A stretch of 64,000 nt of DNA from Chitinophagaceae bacterium (GCA_947379895.1 CANCPA010000002.1:1-64000), one strand, 5' to 3'; numbered from the stretch's first letter, positions 52,494 through 61,404 are shown. Notes: generated by a model not told the origin, from the sequence alone. A program made the numbers and translations.

Positions 52494-53663
52494 TCACTCA
52501 TAACTCATAACTCCTTCCACTTCCACCAACAAATTCTCCCTACATATATCCGCCTCAACTATAATAGTAGGAACATTGCCAAAATGAGTTTTACAAATTG
52601 ATTCAACAATATCTATATCCTTCCTATTCCTTACATAAACTCTATAATTCAATATCCGTTGATTACTATTATCGCTCATTTTTAGGCTGCTGATAGTAGG
52701 GTTTTCTTTTGAAAGTAATGCATCAATCGCCCTGCAAACAAGTAGAGTCTGTTCCGAAATATTGTTTTCAAATACTGTTTTTTCATTCAGTATTGAGGCT
52801 GTTCCAGAAACATAGATAAGCCCCTCTTTATAATTATGGATACATTTTGCTCGTTCAAACTTCGGAGTGGTTTTATTTATTACAGTTGAGGTGGCACTAT
52901 CAGCAAGCATTTCTTTCGAATAGGCATGAGCATTAGTTTGAATAGGATTTGTAATTGGCAAAATGCAGGAGTTACTATTGTTTTTTAAGGCAATCAACTC
53001 TATGGTATAACCACCATTACGGGTGCCGATACCTGTGGCCGCTGGAAATCCATTCTTAAAATGAACCTTTGAATAATAGGAACTTCTGTAATCATTAAAT
53101 ATTTGATAGTTCTGAATCGCCTTACCATTTTTAGGGGTAATGGTAAAAATATCTTCTATATAATTCCATTGTCTAATGATATCGGAAAACTCAAATCCTT
53201 CTTTGATAAGCAATTCATTTACCACTTCAAAAACTAGGGATGTATTTTTTTCAAATGAAAGTTCAGAGAAACTATTGGCAGAAAGAATCAAATACTTGTC
53301 TAAAGAATCAATTAGCAGACCATAATTGATGCCTTTATAGTGATGAGTAGAATAGGAGTTGTTATTTGAGTCATTCAAAGACCAAACTTCAATGACTAAT
53401 GATTGTTCATTTTTAGGCGCCTGACTTATTAAACTAAAGGGAATAGTAATATTAGATGTTTCTAGTAAAGAAGTTAGTTTACCGTATTTGCTTTCATAAT
53501 CTACGATGGAACTGCATTTGTTGAAGACAGTTATTTTAAGGATTGTATGATTTGGGTCGTTGTTTATTAGTGTCAACTCTTCCAAGCACTTTCTCAAATC
53601 TGTGTCAAACGATTCACCTGATGTGTATTCAATATAGCTAATCTCTAAATTGTGTTGGTACAT
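52494..53663 (-). CDS. Chorismatase/RidA-fold protein (FkbO/XanB2-like)
   Basis: 389 residues, no signal peptide. The C-terminal part has elements of the chorismatase family: YYSKVHFKNGFPAATGIGTR at ~195-215, a QTNAHAYSKE motif, FERAKCIHNYKEGLIYVSGTASI at ~270-295, and the RidA-like end VYVRNRKDIDIVESICKTHFG. Chorismatases (FkbO, Hyg5, XanB2) hydrolyse chorismate to dihydroxycyclohexadiene or hydroxybenzoate. The similarity is weak by eye and residues for chorismate binding cannot be confirmed, so an inactive or altered role is possible. It is the first gene of the DUF1501 operon (64 nt before the DUF1549 start), an unexpected soluble partner. Confidence 0.6.
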   Translation of the reverse strand: MYQHNLEISYIEYTSGESFDTDLRKCLEELTLINNDPNHTILKITVFNKCSSIVDYESKYGKLTSLLETSNITIPFSLISQAPKNEQSLVIEVWSLNDSNNNSYSTHHYKGINYGLLIDSLDKYLILSANSFSELSFEKNTSLVFEVVNELLIKEGFEFSDIIRQWNYIEDIFTITPKNGKAIQNYQIFNDYRSSYYSKVHFKNGFPAATGIGTRNGGYTIELIALKNNSNSCILPITNPIQTNAHAYSKEMLADSATSTVINKTTPKFERAKCIHNYKEGLIYVSGTASILNEKTVFENNISEQTLLVCRAIDALLSKENPTISSLKMSDNSNQRILNYRVYVRNRKDIDIVESICKTHFGNVPTIIVEADICRENLLVEVEGVMSYE

Positions 53664-54003
53664 ATCCCCACATTTTTTAGTGGGATTGAATAATTTGATA
53701 AACGTTTAATTTCGGATCTGTTATTTATAGAATTTTTGTGAATACATTTAAATTACTACAAAATAAATTTATAATTTCCTTCTATTGTTGATGCTGAATA
53801 TTGTTAATGAAAGTTGATTTTCGAAAGCTTTTTTTGATTGTAAGTAACTAGCTCAAATTGCTTTGACAAGTTACCATTCAATGATTCATATTTGATCTAT
53901 TTTAAACAAAAATAGACTGTCATTTACCGATTTGTAAGCAATTTAACAATACACAAGAAAACGTTGCCGCATATTTGCATATCTGATTATAAAAATAAAA
54001 ATT
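53664..54003. other. 340-nt divergent gap
   Basis: Between the DUF1501 operon (minus) and the lipoprotein gene (plus). The segment gccgcatatttgcat at 53967-53981 contains a TATTTG box probably serving the lipoprotein gene. Nothing else was recognised. Confidence 0.4.
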
Positions 54004-54705
54004 ATGAAGCGTACATTATCAGGTTATTTTTCGATGTTGATATTAGTAACAACAATACTATCTTGTCATAAGAATGCTGTTGTTGTAAACAATAATAACT
54101 ATACAGTTAATAATAATACAGATTCAAGTTTAATGCCATTAAAGGCAGGTAATCAGTGGATATACCTAGATTCTACTTTTAAAAGTACGAACGTTGTAGA
54201 TACAGTTGTTACAGATACTGCCTATACTACAAGTCAGGTATATTCAACCAATCAATTACCTGGATATACATTTGTAGGTTATTGGGATCCAGGTTGGTTT
54301 AATCAATTCCTTTATATGGGAAATGCAGTTGACCAAAATGGATATCAGTATGTTTTGACAGTTGATAGTTCATCTGCACCTTACTATTACTATACTTTTG
54401 AAACTGTTCCTTATGATAATTATTCTCTAGGACATTCTATTGATTCTGTTTCCAACCGAACTTGTGCAACAAACATTAATTATTATGGCTATTCAACTCG
54501 AACAAACATCAACGGTTATTCTTGTTTGAAAAATAAAGTTGTTTATACGAATTGTAGTAATACTGTTACTGAAGTTGTTAATACTTATTTCTATCCAAAA
54601 GTTGGTTTTGTTCGTATGGAAGATTATTTACAAGATACTACTCAAGTAGGAAAGCCACTTTTCCTGCAGTATTCACACACTTTAAAACAGTTTATTCCTA
54701 AATAA
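54004..54705 (+). CDS. Predicted lipoprotein of unknown function
   Basis: 233 residues. The signal MKRTLSGYFSMLILVTTILSCHK ends in lipobox ILSC, giving a lipidated Cys21. A short Asn-rich linker (VVVNNNNYTVNNNTDSS) precedes a beta-rich domain with many Tyr, Thr and Trp residues (LKAGNQWIYLDSTF, GYTFVGYWDPGWFNQFLYMG, YFYPKVGFVRMEDYL). The opening LKAGNQWIY resembles the start of other Bacteroidota lipoproteins of unknown role. It has its own terminator and no operon partner. Confidence 0.75.
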   Translation: MKRTLSGYFSMLILVTTILSCHKNAVVVNNNNYTVNNNTDSSLMPLKAGNQWIYLDSTFKSTNVVDTVVTDTAYTTSQVYSTNQLPGYTFVGYWDPGWFNQFLYMGNAVDQNGYQYVLTVDSSSAPYYYYTFETVPYDNYSLGHSIDSVSNRTCATNINYYGYSTRTNINGYSCLKNKVVYTNCSNTVTEVVNTYFYPKVGFVRMEDYLQDTTQVGKPLFLQYSHTLKQFIPK

Positions 54706-54721
54706 TTATTCATTGTAACAT

Positions 54722-54758
54722 AAAAAAGGTCTCCACTTAATGTGTGAGACCTTTTTTT
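54722..54758 (+). terminator. Intrinsic terminator after the lipoprotein gene
   Basis: Stem AAAAAAGGTCTC (54722-54733) with GAGACCTTTTTT downstream; the loop side adds CAC/GTG pairing. Confidence 0.9.
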
Positions 54759-54826
54759 ATTCATTGCAATATGATAAGTCATTTTACAGATTCTAAAATT
54801 AAAATTGTGATTTATTAATTCTATTT

Positions 54827-54840
54827 CGTTTACGTAAACG
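54827..54840. promoter_or_regulatory. Perfect 14-bp palindrome CGTTTACGTAAACG, possible operator
   Basis: An isolated, perfectly symmetric site 241 nt upstream of pta, in the form used by LacI-type or similar dimeric regulators. A CACATTTGCAC box at 54949-54959 downstream of it is a candidate -7 region. Regulation of the pta-ackA unit is inference. Confidence 0.4.
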
Positions 54841-55081
54841 GATTCCTAAACACCATGATAATAAAGTAACTTTTAACTATAAAAAGAAAGACATTAAATA
54901 GTTGTTTACCTGATAATAGTCATTATACTTCTAGTCAGAATGTCTCACATTTGCACTTTCAAATTTGTTGATGAGGTTAATTTCAAATTTAAGTGAAGTA
55001 AATTGAGTAAATACTATAATTTATGAGCTCTGTTTTGTGAAATGAACTTTATATAACAAATTTTAATATAAAATTATCTAT

Positions 55082-57169
55082 ATGAGTAATGCAATTTATA
55101 TCGCAACAAATCAGCCCTATAGTGGGAAATCGGTATTAGCCTTAGGACTATTGAACATGCTTTCGGGTAAAACAAGGAAAGTCGCTTATTTTAAACCTAT
55201 TATTTATCGACCAAATGAGCATGTAGAGGATTATCATATTAAAATGATTTCCTCTCATTTTAAATTCAACATACCCTACGAATCCATGTATGCCTTTACC
55301 CGTGAAGAAGTATTACAGCATAGAGCAGCGGGAAATGATGCATTTGTAATTGATACTATCATCGAAAAGTTTAAAATTTTAGAAGAACAGAGTGATTTCG
55401 TAGTGGTAGAAGGAACAGATTTTTTGAAGGACGGCGTTTCCTTTGATTTTGATGCCAATATAGCTATTGCTAAAAACTTAGGAATTCCTGTTATTTTATT
55501 GGTTAGTGGTGAAGATTCTACATTAGAGGAGACTTCAAATAATTTACTCGCAGCATCCAAGGGTTTTAGTGATAAGGAAATTCAAGTTTTAGCCGCAGTT
55601 GTTAATAAAGCGAATCCAGCTTTAATTGATTCTCTTAAATATACCCTTGATAATTTGTTACCTAAAGACATCTTATTAAGTATAATTCCTAGCGATAAGA
55701 ATCTCGATAATCCAACAATGAAAGAGATAACTGAATCCATTAATGGAGTTGTATTATTAGGAAAAGAAAAGCTTTCGAATCAAGTAGATAAATCAATTGT
55801 GGGTGCCATGCAATTGAATAATCTGTTATTGAGACTAGTTGAAAATACATTGATTGTTACTCCTGGAGATAGGGGCGATATTATTTTGGCAGCGATGCAA
55901 GCTAATTTGTCTTCAAATTACCCAAAAGTTGCAGGACTGATTCTTACAGGGGGTCTTGAACCAGAACCTCCAATACTAAGGTTGATTGCAGGCCTAGAGA
56001 CTGTAGTACCTGTTATTCAAGTTCAAACAGGAACTTTTGAGACGGTTGCCAATATTAGTAATACACAATCTAGAATTAGTATTGATAATGTAAGGAAAAT
56101 AGAATTAGCCATTCACACTTTTGATAAATATATTAATGTAGGCGGATTGGAAGAAAAGATTAAGACTTTCCATTCAACGGGTATCACTCCGCACATGTTC
56201 CAATATCAAATGGTTAAAAGGGCTAAGAGTCAGAAAAAGCATATTGTTTTAGCTGAGGGAAATGATGATCGAGTATTGATTGCTGCTGCGAGATTATTAC
56301 AGCAAGATGTAGTATCCTTAACAATCTTAGGGGATAATGAAGAAATAGAAGCTTCATTTAAACGATTGAATCTTTCTTTCTCAAGAGAAAATGTATCAAT
56401 CATAAATCCTTTGAAGTCCCCTGACTTTGAAAGATATTCTGAAACACTATATGAACTACGGAAATCCAAAAATGTTACCCTAGAAATGGCAAGGGATATG
56501 ATTTCGGATGTATCGTATTATGGAACTATGATGGTTTATTTAGGTGATGCTGATGGAATGGTATCAGGTGCTGTACATACTACACAGCATACAATTCGTC
56601 CAGCCTTGCAGTTTGTAAAAACCAAACCCGGAATTCAAACAGTATCTTCTGTCTTCTTTATGTGTTTGGAGGATAGAGTTTGTGTATTTGGAGATTGTGC
56701 GGTGAATCCTAATCCTACTGCCGAGCAATTGGCAGAAATAGCCATCTCTGCTGCAGAAAGTAGTATATCATTTGGCATTGAACCATTAATTGCTATGTTA
56801 TCCTATTCTTCAGGAACATCAGGAGTAGGAGAGGACGTTGAAAAGGTGAGAAGGGCAACTGAAATTGTAAAAGAAAAGAGACCCGACTTGAAAGTGGAAG
56901 GTCCTATTCAATATGATGCAGCTGTTGACCCTGTAGTAGGTAAACAAAAAATGCCTAATTCACCTGTAGCAGGTCAGGCAAGTGTGTTGATTTTCCCTGA
57001 TTTAAATACAGGAAATAATACATATAAGGCTGTACAAAGAGAAACTGGTGCTTTGGCAATTGGTCCAATGTTGCAAGGGCTTAATAAGCCTGTGAATGAT
57101 TTAAGTAGGGGATGTACTATGGAAGACATCTTCAATACTGTAGTCATTACAGCAATTCAAGCGCAATAA
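55082..57169 (+). CDS. pta: Phosphate acetyltransferase (long form)
   Basis: 695 residues. It converts acetyl-CoA and phosphate to acetyl phosphate. The N-terminal P-loop domain (NQPYSGKSVLALGLLN, ~10-25) resembles dethiobiotin synthetase. The DRTGG-type domain spans roughly 215-330, and the catalytic PTA_PTB domain ~375-690 contains DADGMVSGAVHTTQHTIRPA, SSVFFMCLEDRVCVFGDCAVNPNPTAEQLA and PNSPVAGQASVLIFPDLNTG. It is the three-domain form known from E. coli. It lies 105 nt upstream of ackA in one direction. Confidence 0.96.
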   Translation: MSNAIYIATNQPYSGKSVLALGLLNMLSGKTRKVAYFKPIIYRPNEHVEDYHIKMISSHFKFNIPYESMYAFTREEVLQHRAAGNDAFVIDTIIEKFKILEEQSDFVVVEGTDFLKDGVSFDFDANIAIAKNLGIPVILLVSGEDSTLEETSNNLLAASKGFSDKEIQVLAAVVNKANPALIDSLKYTLDNLLPKDILLSIIPSDKNLDNPTMKEITESINGVVLLGKEKLSNQVDKSIVGAMQLNNLLLRLVENTLIVTPGDRGDIILAAMQANLSSNYPKVAGLILTGGLEPEPPILRLIAGLETVVPVIQVQTGTFETVANISNTQSRISIDNVRKIELAIHTFDKYINVGGLEEKIKTFHSTGITPHMFQYQMVKRAKSQKKHIVLAEGNDDRVLIAAARLLQQDVVSLTILGDNEEIEASFKRLNLSFSRENVSIINPLKSPDFERYSETLYELRKSKNVTLEMARDMISDVSYYGTMMVYLGDADGMVSGAVHTTQHTIRPALQFVKTKPGIQTVSSVFFMCLEDRVCVFGDCAVNPNPTAEQLAEIAISAAESSISFGIEPLIAMLSYSSGTSGVGEDVEKVRRATEIVKEKRPDLKVEGPIQYDAAVDPVVGKQKMPNSPVAGQASVLIFPDLNTGNNTYKAVQRETGALAIGPMLQGLNKPVNDLSRGCTMEDIFNTVVITAIQAQ

Positions 57170-57171
57170 AG

Positions 57172-57262
57172 TGAAGCGTTGTGAGTTATGATTGATGAGC
57201 TTTTCAGAAGTAACTTATCACTCATTGCTCATATTTCATCACTAACAATTATAACTCATAAC
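57172..57262. repeat. GAGTTATGA-type palindromic repeat between pta and ackA
   Basis: gtgagttatgattgatgag near the left end is matched by inverted words at the right end (ttataactcataactaa), with cactcattgctcat in the middle. Similar words occur at 52,480-52,512. It may form a hairpin in the pta-ackA message. Confidence 0.5.
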
Positions 57263-57274
57263 TAAATTTTAAAT

Positions 57275-58477
57275 ATGCAAATTTTCGTAGTCAACTGTGG
57301 TAGTAGTTCTATTAAATATCGATTATTGTCAATGCCTGAAGCAACACTAGTTTGTAGTGGTTTGGTAGAAAGAATAGGTCTCGAGGGTACCATTCTTATT
57401 CATAAAGTTTATAAGGGTGAAGAGGAAATTGTTATTAAAAAAGAAACTGGAGATAAGAATCATGCAGAAGCACTCGCTTCGGTAGTAAGCGTGATGATGG
57501 ATAAAGAATCAGGGGTTATCAGTTCGCCTGATGAAATTGCACTTGTAGGTCATCGGGTTCTTCACGGTGGGGATGTATTTACTAAAACAATCATTGTAGA
57601 TGAGGCAGTAAAAGCACAAATCAAGAAATTATTTCCGCTTGGACCATTACATCTTCCTGCAAATCTGACTGGAATAGAAGTGTCAGAAAAGTTGTTTGTT
57701 AAGGCAAAACAAATAGCAGTTTTCGATACGGCTTTCCATCAAACCTTGCCTGATTATGCTTATCGTTATGCAATTAGTCCTGAATATTACAAGAATTATG
57801 GTGTGAGGGTGTATGGTTTTCATGGAACAAGTCATAAGTATGTATCTGAAAAAGCTGCTGCTTACCTAGGCAATTCGAATGCTAAAATCATCACTATTCA
57901 TTTAGGTAATGGTTGCAGCATGGATGCTGTGAATGGTGGTAGATGTGTAGATACCTCTATGGGATTAGGCCCTTTGAGTGGCTTGATTATGGGTACAAGA
58001 TGTGGCGATATTGATCCTTCTGTAGTCTTTCATTTAATTGAACAGACAGGATTAACTGCAGTTCAGATCCAAGACATACTTAATAAAAAGAGTGGTATGT
58101 TAGGCTTATGTGGAAATAGCGATATGCGTGATATAAAAGCCGCTATAAAAAATGGAGACGAAGCGTCAACACTAGCCTATAAGATGTATGCGTATCGAAT
58201 TAAAAAATATGTGGGATCCTATCTTGCTGTTTTAAATGGAGCAGATGCCATTGTATTTACAGGTGGTATAGGTGAAAATGACGGTGCTATCAGACAATTA
58301 TGTATGGAAGGATTGGAATATGCGGGTATCAGTTATTCGGAAGAGGCGACTAAAAAGTCGGAGGATGGAATTAAGGAATATCAAACTGCTCAATCAAAGG
58401 TTAAAATATTAGTAGTACCTACTAATGAAGAATTAGAGATTGCACATCAATGTCATGAACTCGCAATTAGTGGATAG
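57275..58477 (+). CDS. ackA: Acetate kinase
   Basis: 400 residues, normal length. It transfers phosphate between acetyl phosphate and ADP, giving ATP and acetate. Family motifs: VNCGSSSIKYRLL at the N-terminus, VGHRVLHGGD, FDTAFHQTLP, GFHGTSHKYV, IHLGNGCSMDAV (phosphate loop) and FTGGIGENDGAIR (adenosine loop). It pairs with pta for acetate overflow or acetate use, and is followed by a strong terminator. Confidence 0.97.
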   Translation: MQIFVVNCGSSSIKYRLLSMPEATLVCSGLVERIGLEGTILIHKVYKGEEEIVIKKETGDKNHAEALASVVSVMMDKESGVISSPDEIALVGHRVLHGGDVFTKTIIVDEAVKAQIKKLFPLGPLHLPANLTGIEVSEKLFVKAKQIAVFDTAFHQTLPDYAYRYAISPEYYKNYGVRVYGFHGTSHKYVSEKAAAYLGNSNAKIITIHLGNGCSMDAVNGGRCVDTSMGLGPLSGLIMGTRCGDIDPSVVFHLIEQTGLTAVQIQDILNKKSGMLGLCGNSDMRDIKAAIKNGDEASTLAYKMYAYRIKKYVGSYLAVLNGADAIVFTGGIGENDGAIRQLCMEGLEYAGISYSEEATKKSEDGIKEYQTAQSKVKILVVPTNEELEIAHQCHELAISG

Positions 58478-58528
58478 ATATTAGTTTTTAGTATTGCTTT
58501 CAGCTGAGTTATAAATCAGATACAAGAT

Positions 58529-58572
58529 AAAGGTGCGATTATTATTAAAATAATTATCGCACCTTTATTATT
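58529..58572 (+). terminator. Intrinsic terminator after ackA
   Basis: 18-bp arms (58529-58546, 58549-58566; AAAGGTGCGATTATTATT with one mismatch) around a two-base centre, followed by ATTATTT. Confidence 0.8.
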
Positions 58573-58596
58573 TAGTTGTTTTCTAATCACTAACCA

Positions 58597-59061
58597 CTAA
58601 TTACTAGCTATAAGCTTACTTAAACTTCTGTAAGTATAAGTAAAACAAATATGCCTTCTTGCATATCTTGCTTGTGCAGGTGCATTTACCATATTTACAT
58701 AAGTATTTTTTGGCACACCATGATATTCGTAACTATTACCGTCTGAAAACTCTATCTTTAGGATTTCATCCTTGTAATGAAAATCATCAATACCTGCATG
58801 ATTAATCGTTTCTTTATATTGATCTAAAGACTCGGCTATCGTTTCGGGCGCAATACTTACTAGGAAATGGTATGCCTCAATGATTTTCTTACTTTTTTCT
58901 TCTGCGTGACGTTTCCCGTCTTCAGTGTTTTGTTCAGGGTCTTCCTGTAATTTATCGGGATGATATTCCTTCATTAAATTTCTATAGGCAGATTTTAATT
59001 CCCTTAAATCTGATTTTTTCTCAACACCTAATAACCTTCTGTAATAGTCAATTTTTTTCAT
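58597..59061 (-). CDS. J-domain protein with C-terminal KTSC-like domain
   Basis: 154 residues from the Met at 59061 (MKKIDYYRRLLGVEKKSDL); a start at 59154 adds 31 unusual residues. The J domain (residues 1-72) has the HPD tripeptide in KEYHPDKLQED, so it should stimulate an Hsp70. The C-terminal ~60 residues (ILKIEFSDGNSYEYHGVPKNT, APAQARYARRHICFTYTY) match the pattern of the KTSC domain, often found alone or fused to lysyl-tRNA synthetases and nucleases. This architecture differs from classical DnaJ and the client is unknown. Confidence 0.8.
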   Translation of the reverse strand: MKKIDYYRRLLGVEKKSDLRELKSAYRNLMKEYHPDKLQEDPEQNTEDGKRHAEEKSKKIIEAYHFLVSIAPETIAESLDQYKETINHAGIDDFHYKDEILKIEFSDGNSYEYHGVPKNTYVNMVNAPAQARYARRHICFTYTYRSLSKLIASN

Positions 59062-59155
59062 AAAGGTGGCGAAGATAGGGGTTTGAAAACATCTTGGGAT
59101 AAAGGAAATATTGTTGTATATAGTTTTCCCAATTTGACAAATTATTAAAAACAAC

Positions 59156-59313
59156 GTTACTAATCAAGTATTTTACCACAAGGTTCACAGGGTTTTGAAC
59201 AAAGCAACATAAGAAAAATTATTCTTTTTGGGTACTTACCTGCCATTATTTAATAAGAACTCCTTGTGTTCCTAGTTTTCTTCCTTGACTTTGTGCTAAA
59301 ACCTACTAGGTAA
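59156..59313. mobile_element. Degenerate relative of the CACAAAG/TTACTA repeat element
   Basis: The left end gttactaatcaagtatttt then accacaaggttcac, and the right end gactttgtgctaaaacc then tactaggtaac, resemble the element at 13,720-13,881 with decayed terminal repeats. No target duplication is visible. Confidence 0.5.
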
Positions 59314-59323
59314 CAAATCAATC

Positions 59324-59674
59324 TTAAAAGTACACATCCTCAATGAAAAATATCTCTTCTCCTTTGTTAGTCATCATAATAGCTATCACATCAAATTGTA
59401 GTAACTCCCATTCTTTATGTAGAGTAATATAAGCGGAGGCCGCAACTTTTAAATGGTTCATTTTAGCTTGAGAAATACTTTCTTCGGGAAGGCCATATTT
59501 TAGGTTAGTCCTTGTTTTGACTTCTACAAAATGTATTTTTTTATCCAAACTAGCAATGATATCTACTTCAAGATGCTTGTGTCTCCAGTTTCTTTCAATA
59601 ATGTTAAATCCTTTTGATTCCAAAAAAAATGTAGCAATATCTTCTCCTTTTTCTCCAACTTCTTTTTTCTTCAT
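59324..59674 (-). CDS. YraN/UPF0102-family nuclease-like protein
   Basis: 116 residues, normal for the family. The fold is that of Holliday-junction-resolvase-like endonucleases: KGEDIATFFLESKGFNIIERNW at the N-terminus, then EVDIIASLDKKIHFVEVKTRTN, which holds the Asp and the ExK active-site set. Family members are small proteins of uncertain function, often near ribosomal or DNA-processing genes. The start MKKKEVGEKGED is 27 nt from the divergent manA ATG, so the two share a short promoter region. Confidence 0.88.
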   Translation of the reverse strand: MKKKEVGEKGEDIATFFLESKGFNIIERNWRHKHLEVDIIASLDKKIHFVEVKTRTNLKYGLPEESISQAKMNHLKVAASAYITLHKEWELLQFDVIAIMMTNKGEEIFFIEDVYF

Positions 59675-59701
59675 GTATATTCGACTTTTTAAATAATTTT
59701 T

Positions 59702-60910
59702 ATGACTCTTTCAGGAAAAACATTCCATCTTAAAGGTAAAGTACAACATTATGCATGGGGTGGTACCAATTATATACCACAATTACTTGGAATAGACAAT
59801 AAGGACCATAAACCTTGTGCAGAATATTGGATGGGTGCTCATCCTTCGGCTTCATCAGTAATTTCCGATGGTGAAAATTCTATCTCACTTAACGAATATA
59901 TTGTAAATAATCCCTCCGAAACCATTACTGACAAAGTATTCAATCGGTTTGGTGAATTACCTTATCTTTTTAAGATTTTAGATGTAAAAGAAATGTTGTC
60001 TATTCAAGTACATCCTACCAAAATTGAGGCAGAAAAAGGATTCGACGCTGAAGAAGCGGCAGGTATTCCTATAAATGCACCTCATAGAAACTATAAGGAT
60101 AGAAATCATAAGCCTGAAGTCATGATTGCACTGAGTGATTTTTGGCTATTGCATGGCTTTAAATCGTTTTTAAAAATAGAACAGACACTTTTAGATGTCA
60201 AGGAGTTTAATGTATTGATTGCCCTCTTCAGAGCGGATGGATTGAAAGGGCTTTATAAGTTTGTGATGGAAATGGAACAATTTGATATTGATTCATTATT
60301 TACTTCTTTAGTGGAACGAGAAGTTAGGAGAAAAAATAATAACGAATTAACTAAGGCTGAACCGGGATGGTGGGTCGCTAAATTGTTTGAAGATGGACAG
60401 CCTATTAAAAATATTGATAGAGGCATATTCTCTATTTACTTTTTTAATATTGTTAATGCAAAGCCTGGTCAAGCCGTGTTTCAGGGTGCAGGTGTTCCAC
60501 ATGCCTATTTAGAGGGACAAAACGTAGAGTTAATGGCTAATAGCGATAATGTATTACGTGGGGGATTGACACCTAAGCATATAGATGTGCCTGAATTGAT
60601 GAAGCATACTTCCTTTGAACCTGTAATACCCAATGTAATGCAAGGAGATGACTTAGGCAATTGCGAAAAATTATATCCTTGCCCTGTACCTGATTTTGGT
60701 ATTAAGAAAATTAGTTTACATAATAACAGTCATGAATCAGTGGCAAATTCTTTAGAAATAATTATTGCTATAGAAGGAGGGGCTGTGGTAAATAGTAGTA
60801 GAAATACAGTCATTAAACAAGGAGAAGCAATTGTGTTTTTACCGGGAGAGGAATATAAAATTGAATCATCTGGTAATGCAGTTTTATATAAGGCGTTTGT
60901 GCCTGTGTAG
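59702..60910 (+). CDS. manA: Mannose-6-phosphate isomerase, class I
   Basis: 402 residues. It interconverts mannose 6-phosphate and fructose 6-phosphate, feeding GDP-mannose synthesis. Metal-site motifs are IQVHPTK, NHKPEVMIALSDFW and GAGVPHAYLEGQNVELMANSDNVLRGGLTPKH. The N-terminal KVQHYAWGGTNYIPQLLG and EYWMGAHPSASS are typical. A C-terminal cupin segment (EGGAVVNSSRNTVIKQGEAIVFLPGEEYKIESSG) completes the protein. It is not in an operon; a repeat-rich 886-nt gap follows. Confidence 0.95.
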   Translation: MTLSGKTFHLKGKVQHYAWGGTNYIPQLLGIDNKDHKPCAEYWMGAHPSASSVISDGENSISLNEYIVNNPSETITDKVFNRFGELPYLFKILDVKEMLSIQVHPTKIEAEKGFDAEEAAGIPINAPHRNYKDRNHKPEVMIALSDFWLLHGFKSFLKIEQTLLDVKEFNVLIALFRADGLKGLYKFVMEMEQFDIDSLFTSLVEREVRRKNNNELTKAEPGWWVAKLFEDGQPIKNIDRGIFSIYFFNIVNAKPGQAVFQGAGVPHAYLEGQNVELMANSDNVLRGGLTPKHIDVPELMKHTSFEPVIPNVMQGDDLGNCEKLYPCPVPDFGIKKISLHNNSHESVANSLEIIIAIEGGAVVNSSRNTVIKQGEAIVFLPGEEYKIESSGNAVLYKAFVPV

Positions 60911-61194
60911 GTTGCAAATTCAGGTTACGGTATTTAGGTAGCAGGTTACTATTAAATCGGTAAAGATTTCAGGTAATTTATTAGTATTCATTTAATAATT
61001 TGATTTGTGAGTTGAAATAAAGTTGGATAATTGTGAGCCAAGTAATTAGTAACCTGTAACTATTAGCTTGAATCCTGCATTTAGTTACTTAATTTAATTA
61101 GGGGATATCATACAATATGTTTACTTCTCAAGTTTTTATTAGAAGTTTTTGTTTAGTTATTTTGAGAATAAATAGAGGAATATAGTATTTCATC
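60911..61194. repeat. Palindromic GTAACCTG-type repeat downstream of manA
   Basis: gttgcaaattcaggttacgg and ggtagcaggttactatt near the left end pair with taattagtaacctgtaac and gcttgaatcctgcatttag near 61,045-61,085. It is the same family as 8,671-8,800. Confidence 0.5.
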
Positions 61195-61404
61195 AAAAGT
61201 CTAGTACTTTGGCCAAACTTTATAGAGTTTTGACCCAAAAGTCTAGTACTTTGGCCCAACTTTATAGAGTTTTGAGCCAAAAGTCTAGTACTTTAGCCCA
61301 AAAGTCTAGAGTTTTGACCCAAAAGACTAGAACTTTGGCTCAAAAGACTAGAGTTTTGGCCTAAAACTCTAGAACTTTGACTCAAAAGACTAGAACTTTG
61401 AACT
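61195..61404. repeat. Array 2: ten tandem 21-bp units centred on CTAG
   Basis: Units start at 61195, 61216, 61237, 61258, 61279, 61300, 61321, 61342, 61363 and 61384. The phase is exact. Typical cores are AAAGTCTAGTACTTT, AAAAGTCTAGAGTTTT, AAAAGACTAGAACTTT and AAAACTCTAGAACTTT, each with A-rich left and T-rich right arms around CTAG. Units 2 and 4 carry a variant TATAG centre (AACTTTATAGAGTTTT). It has stops in frame and lies between manA and the DUF6580-like gene. Confidence 0.9.
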
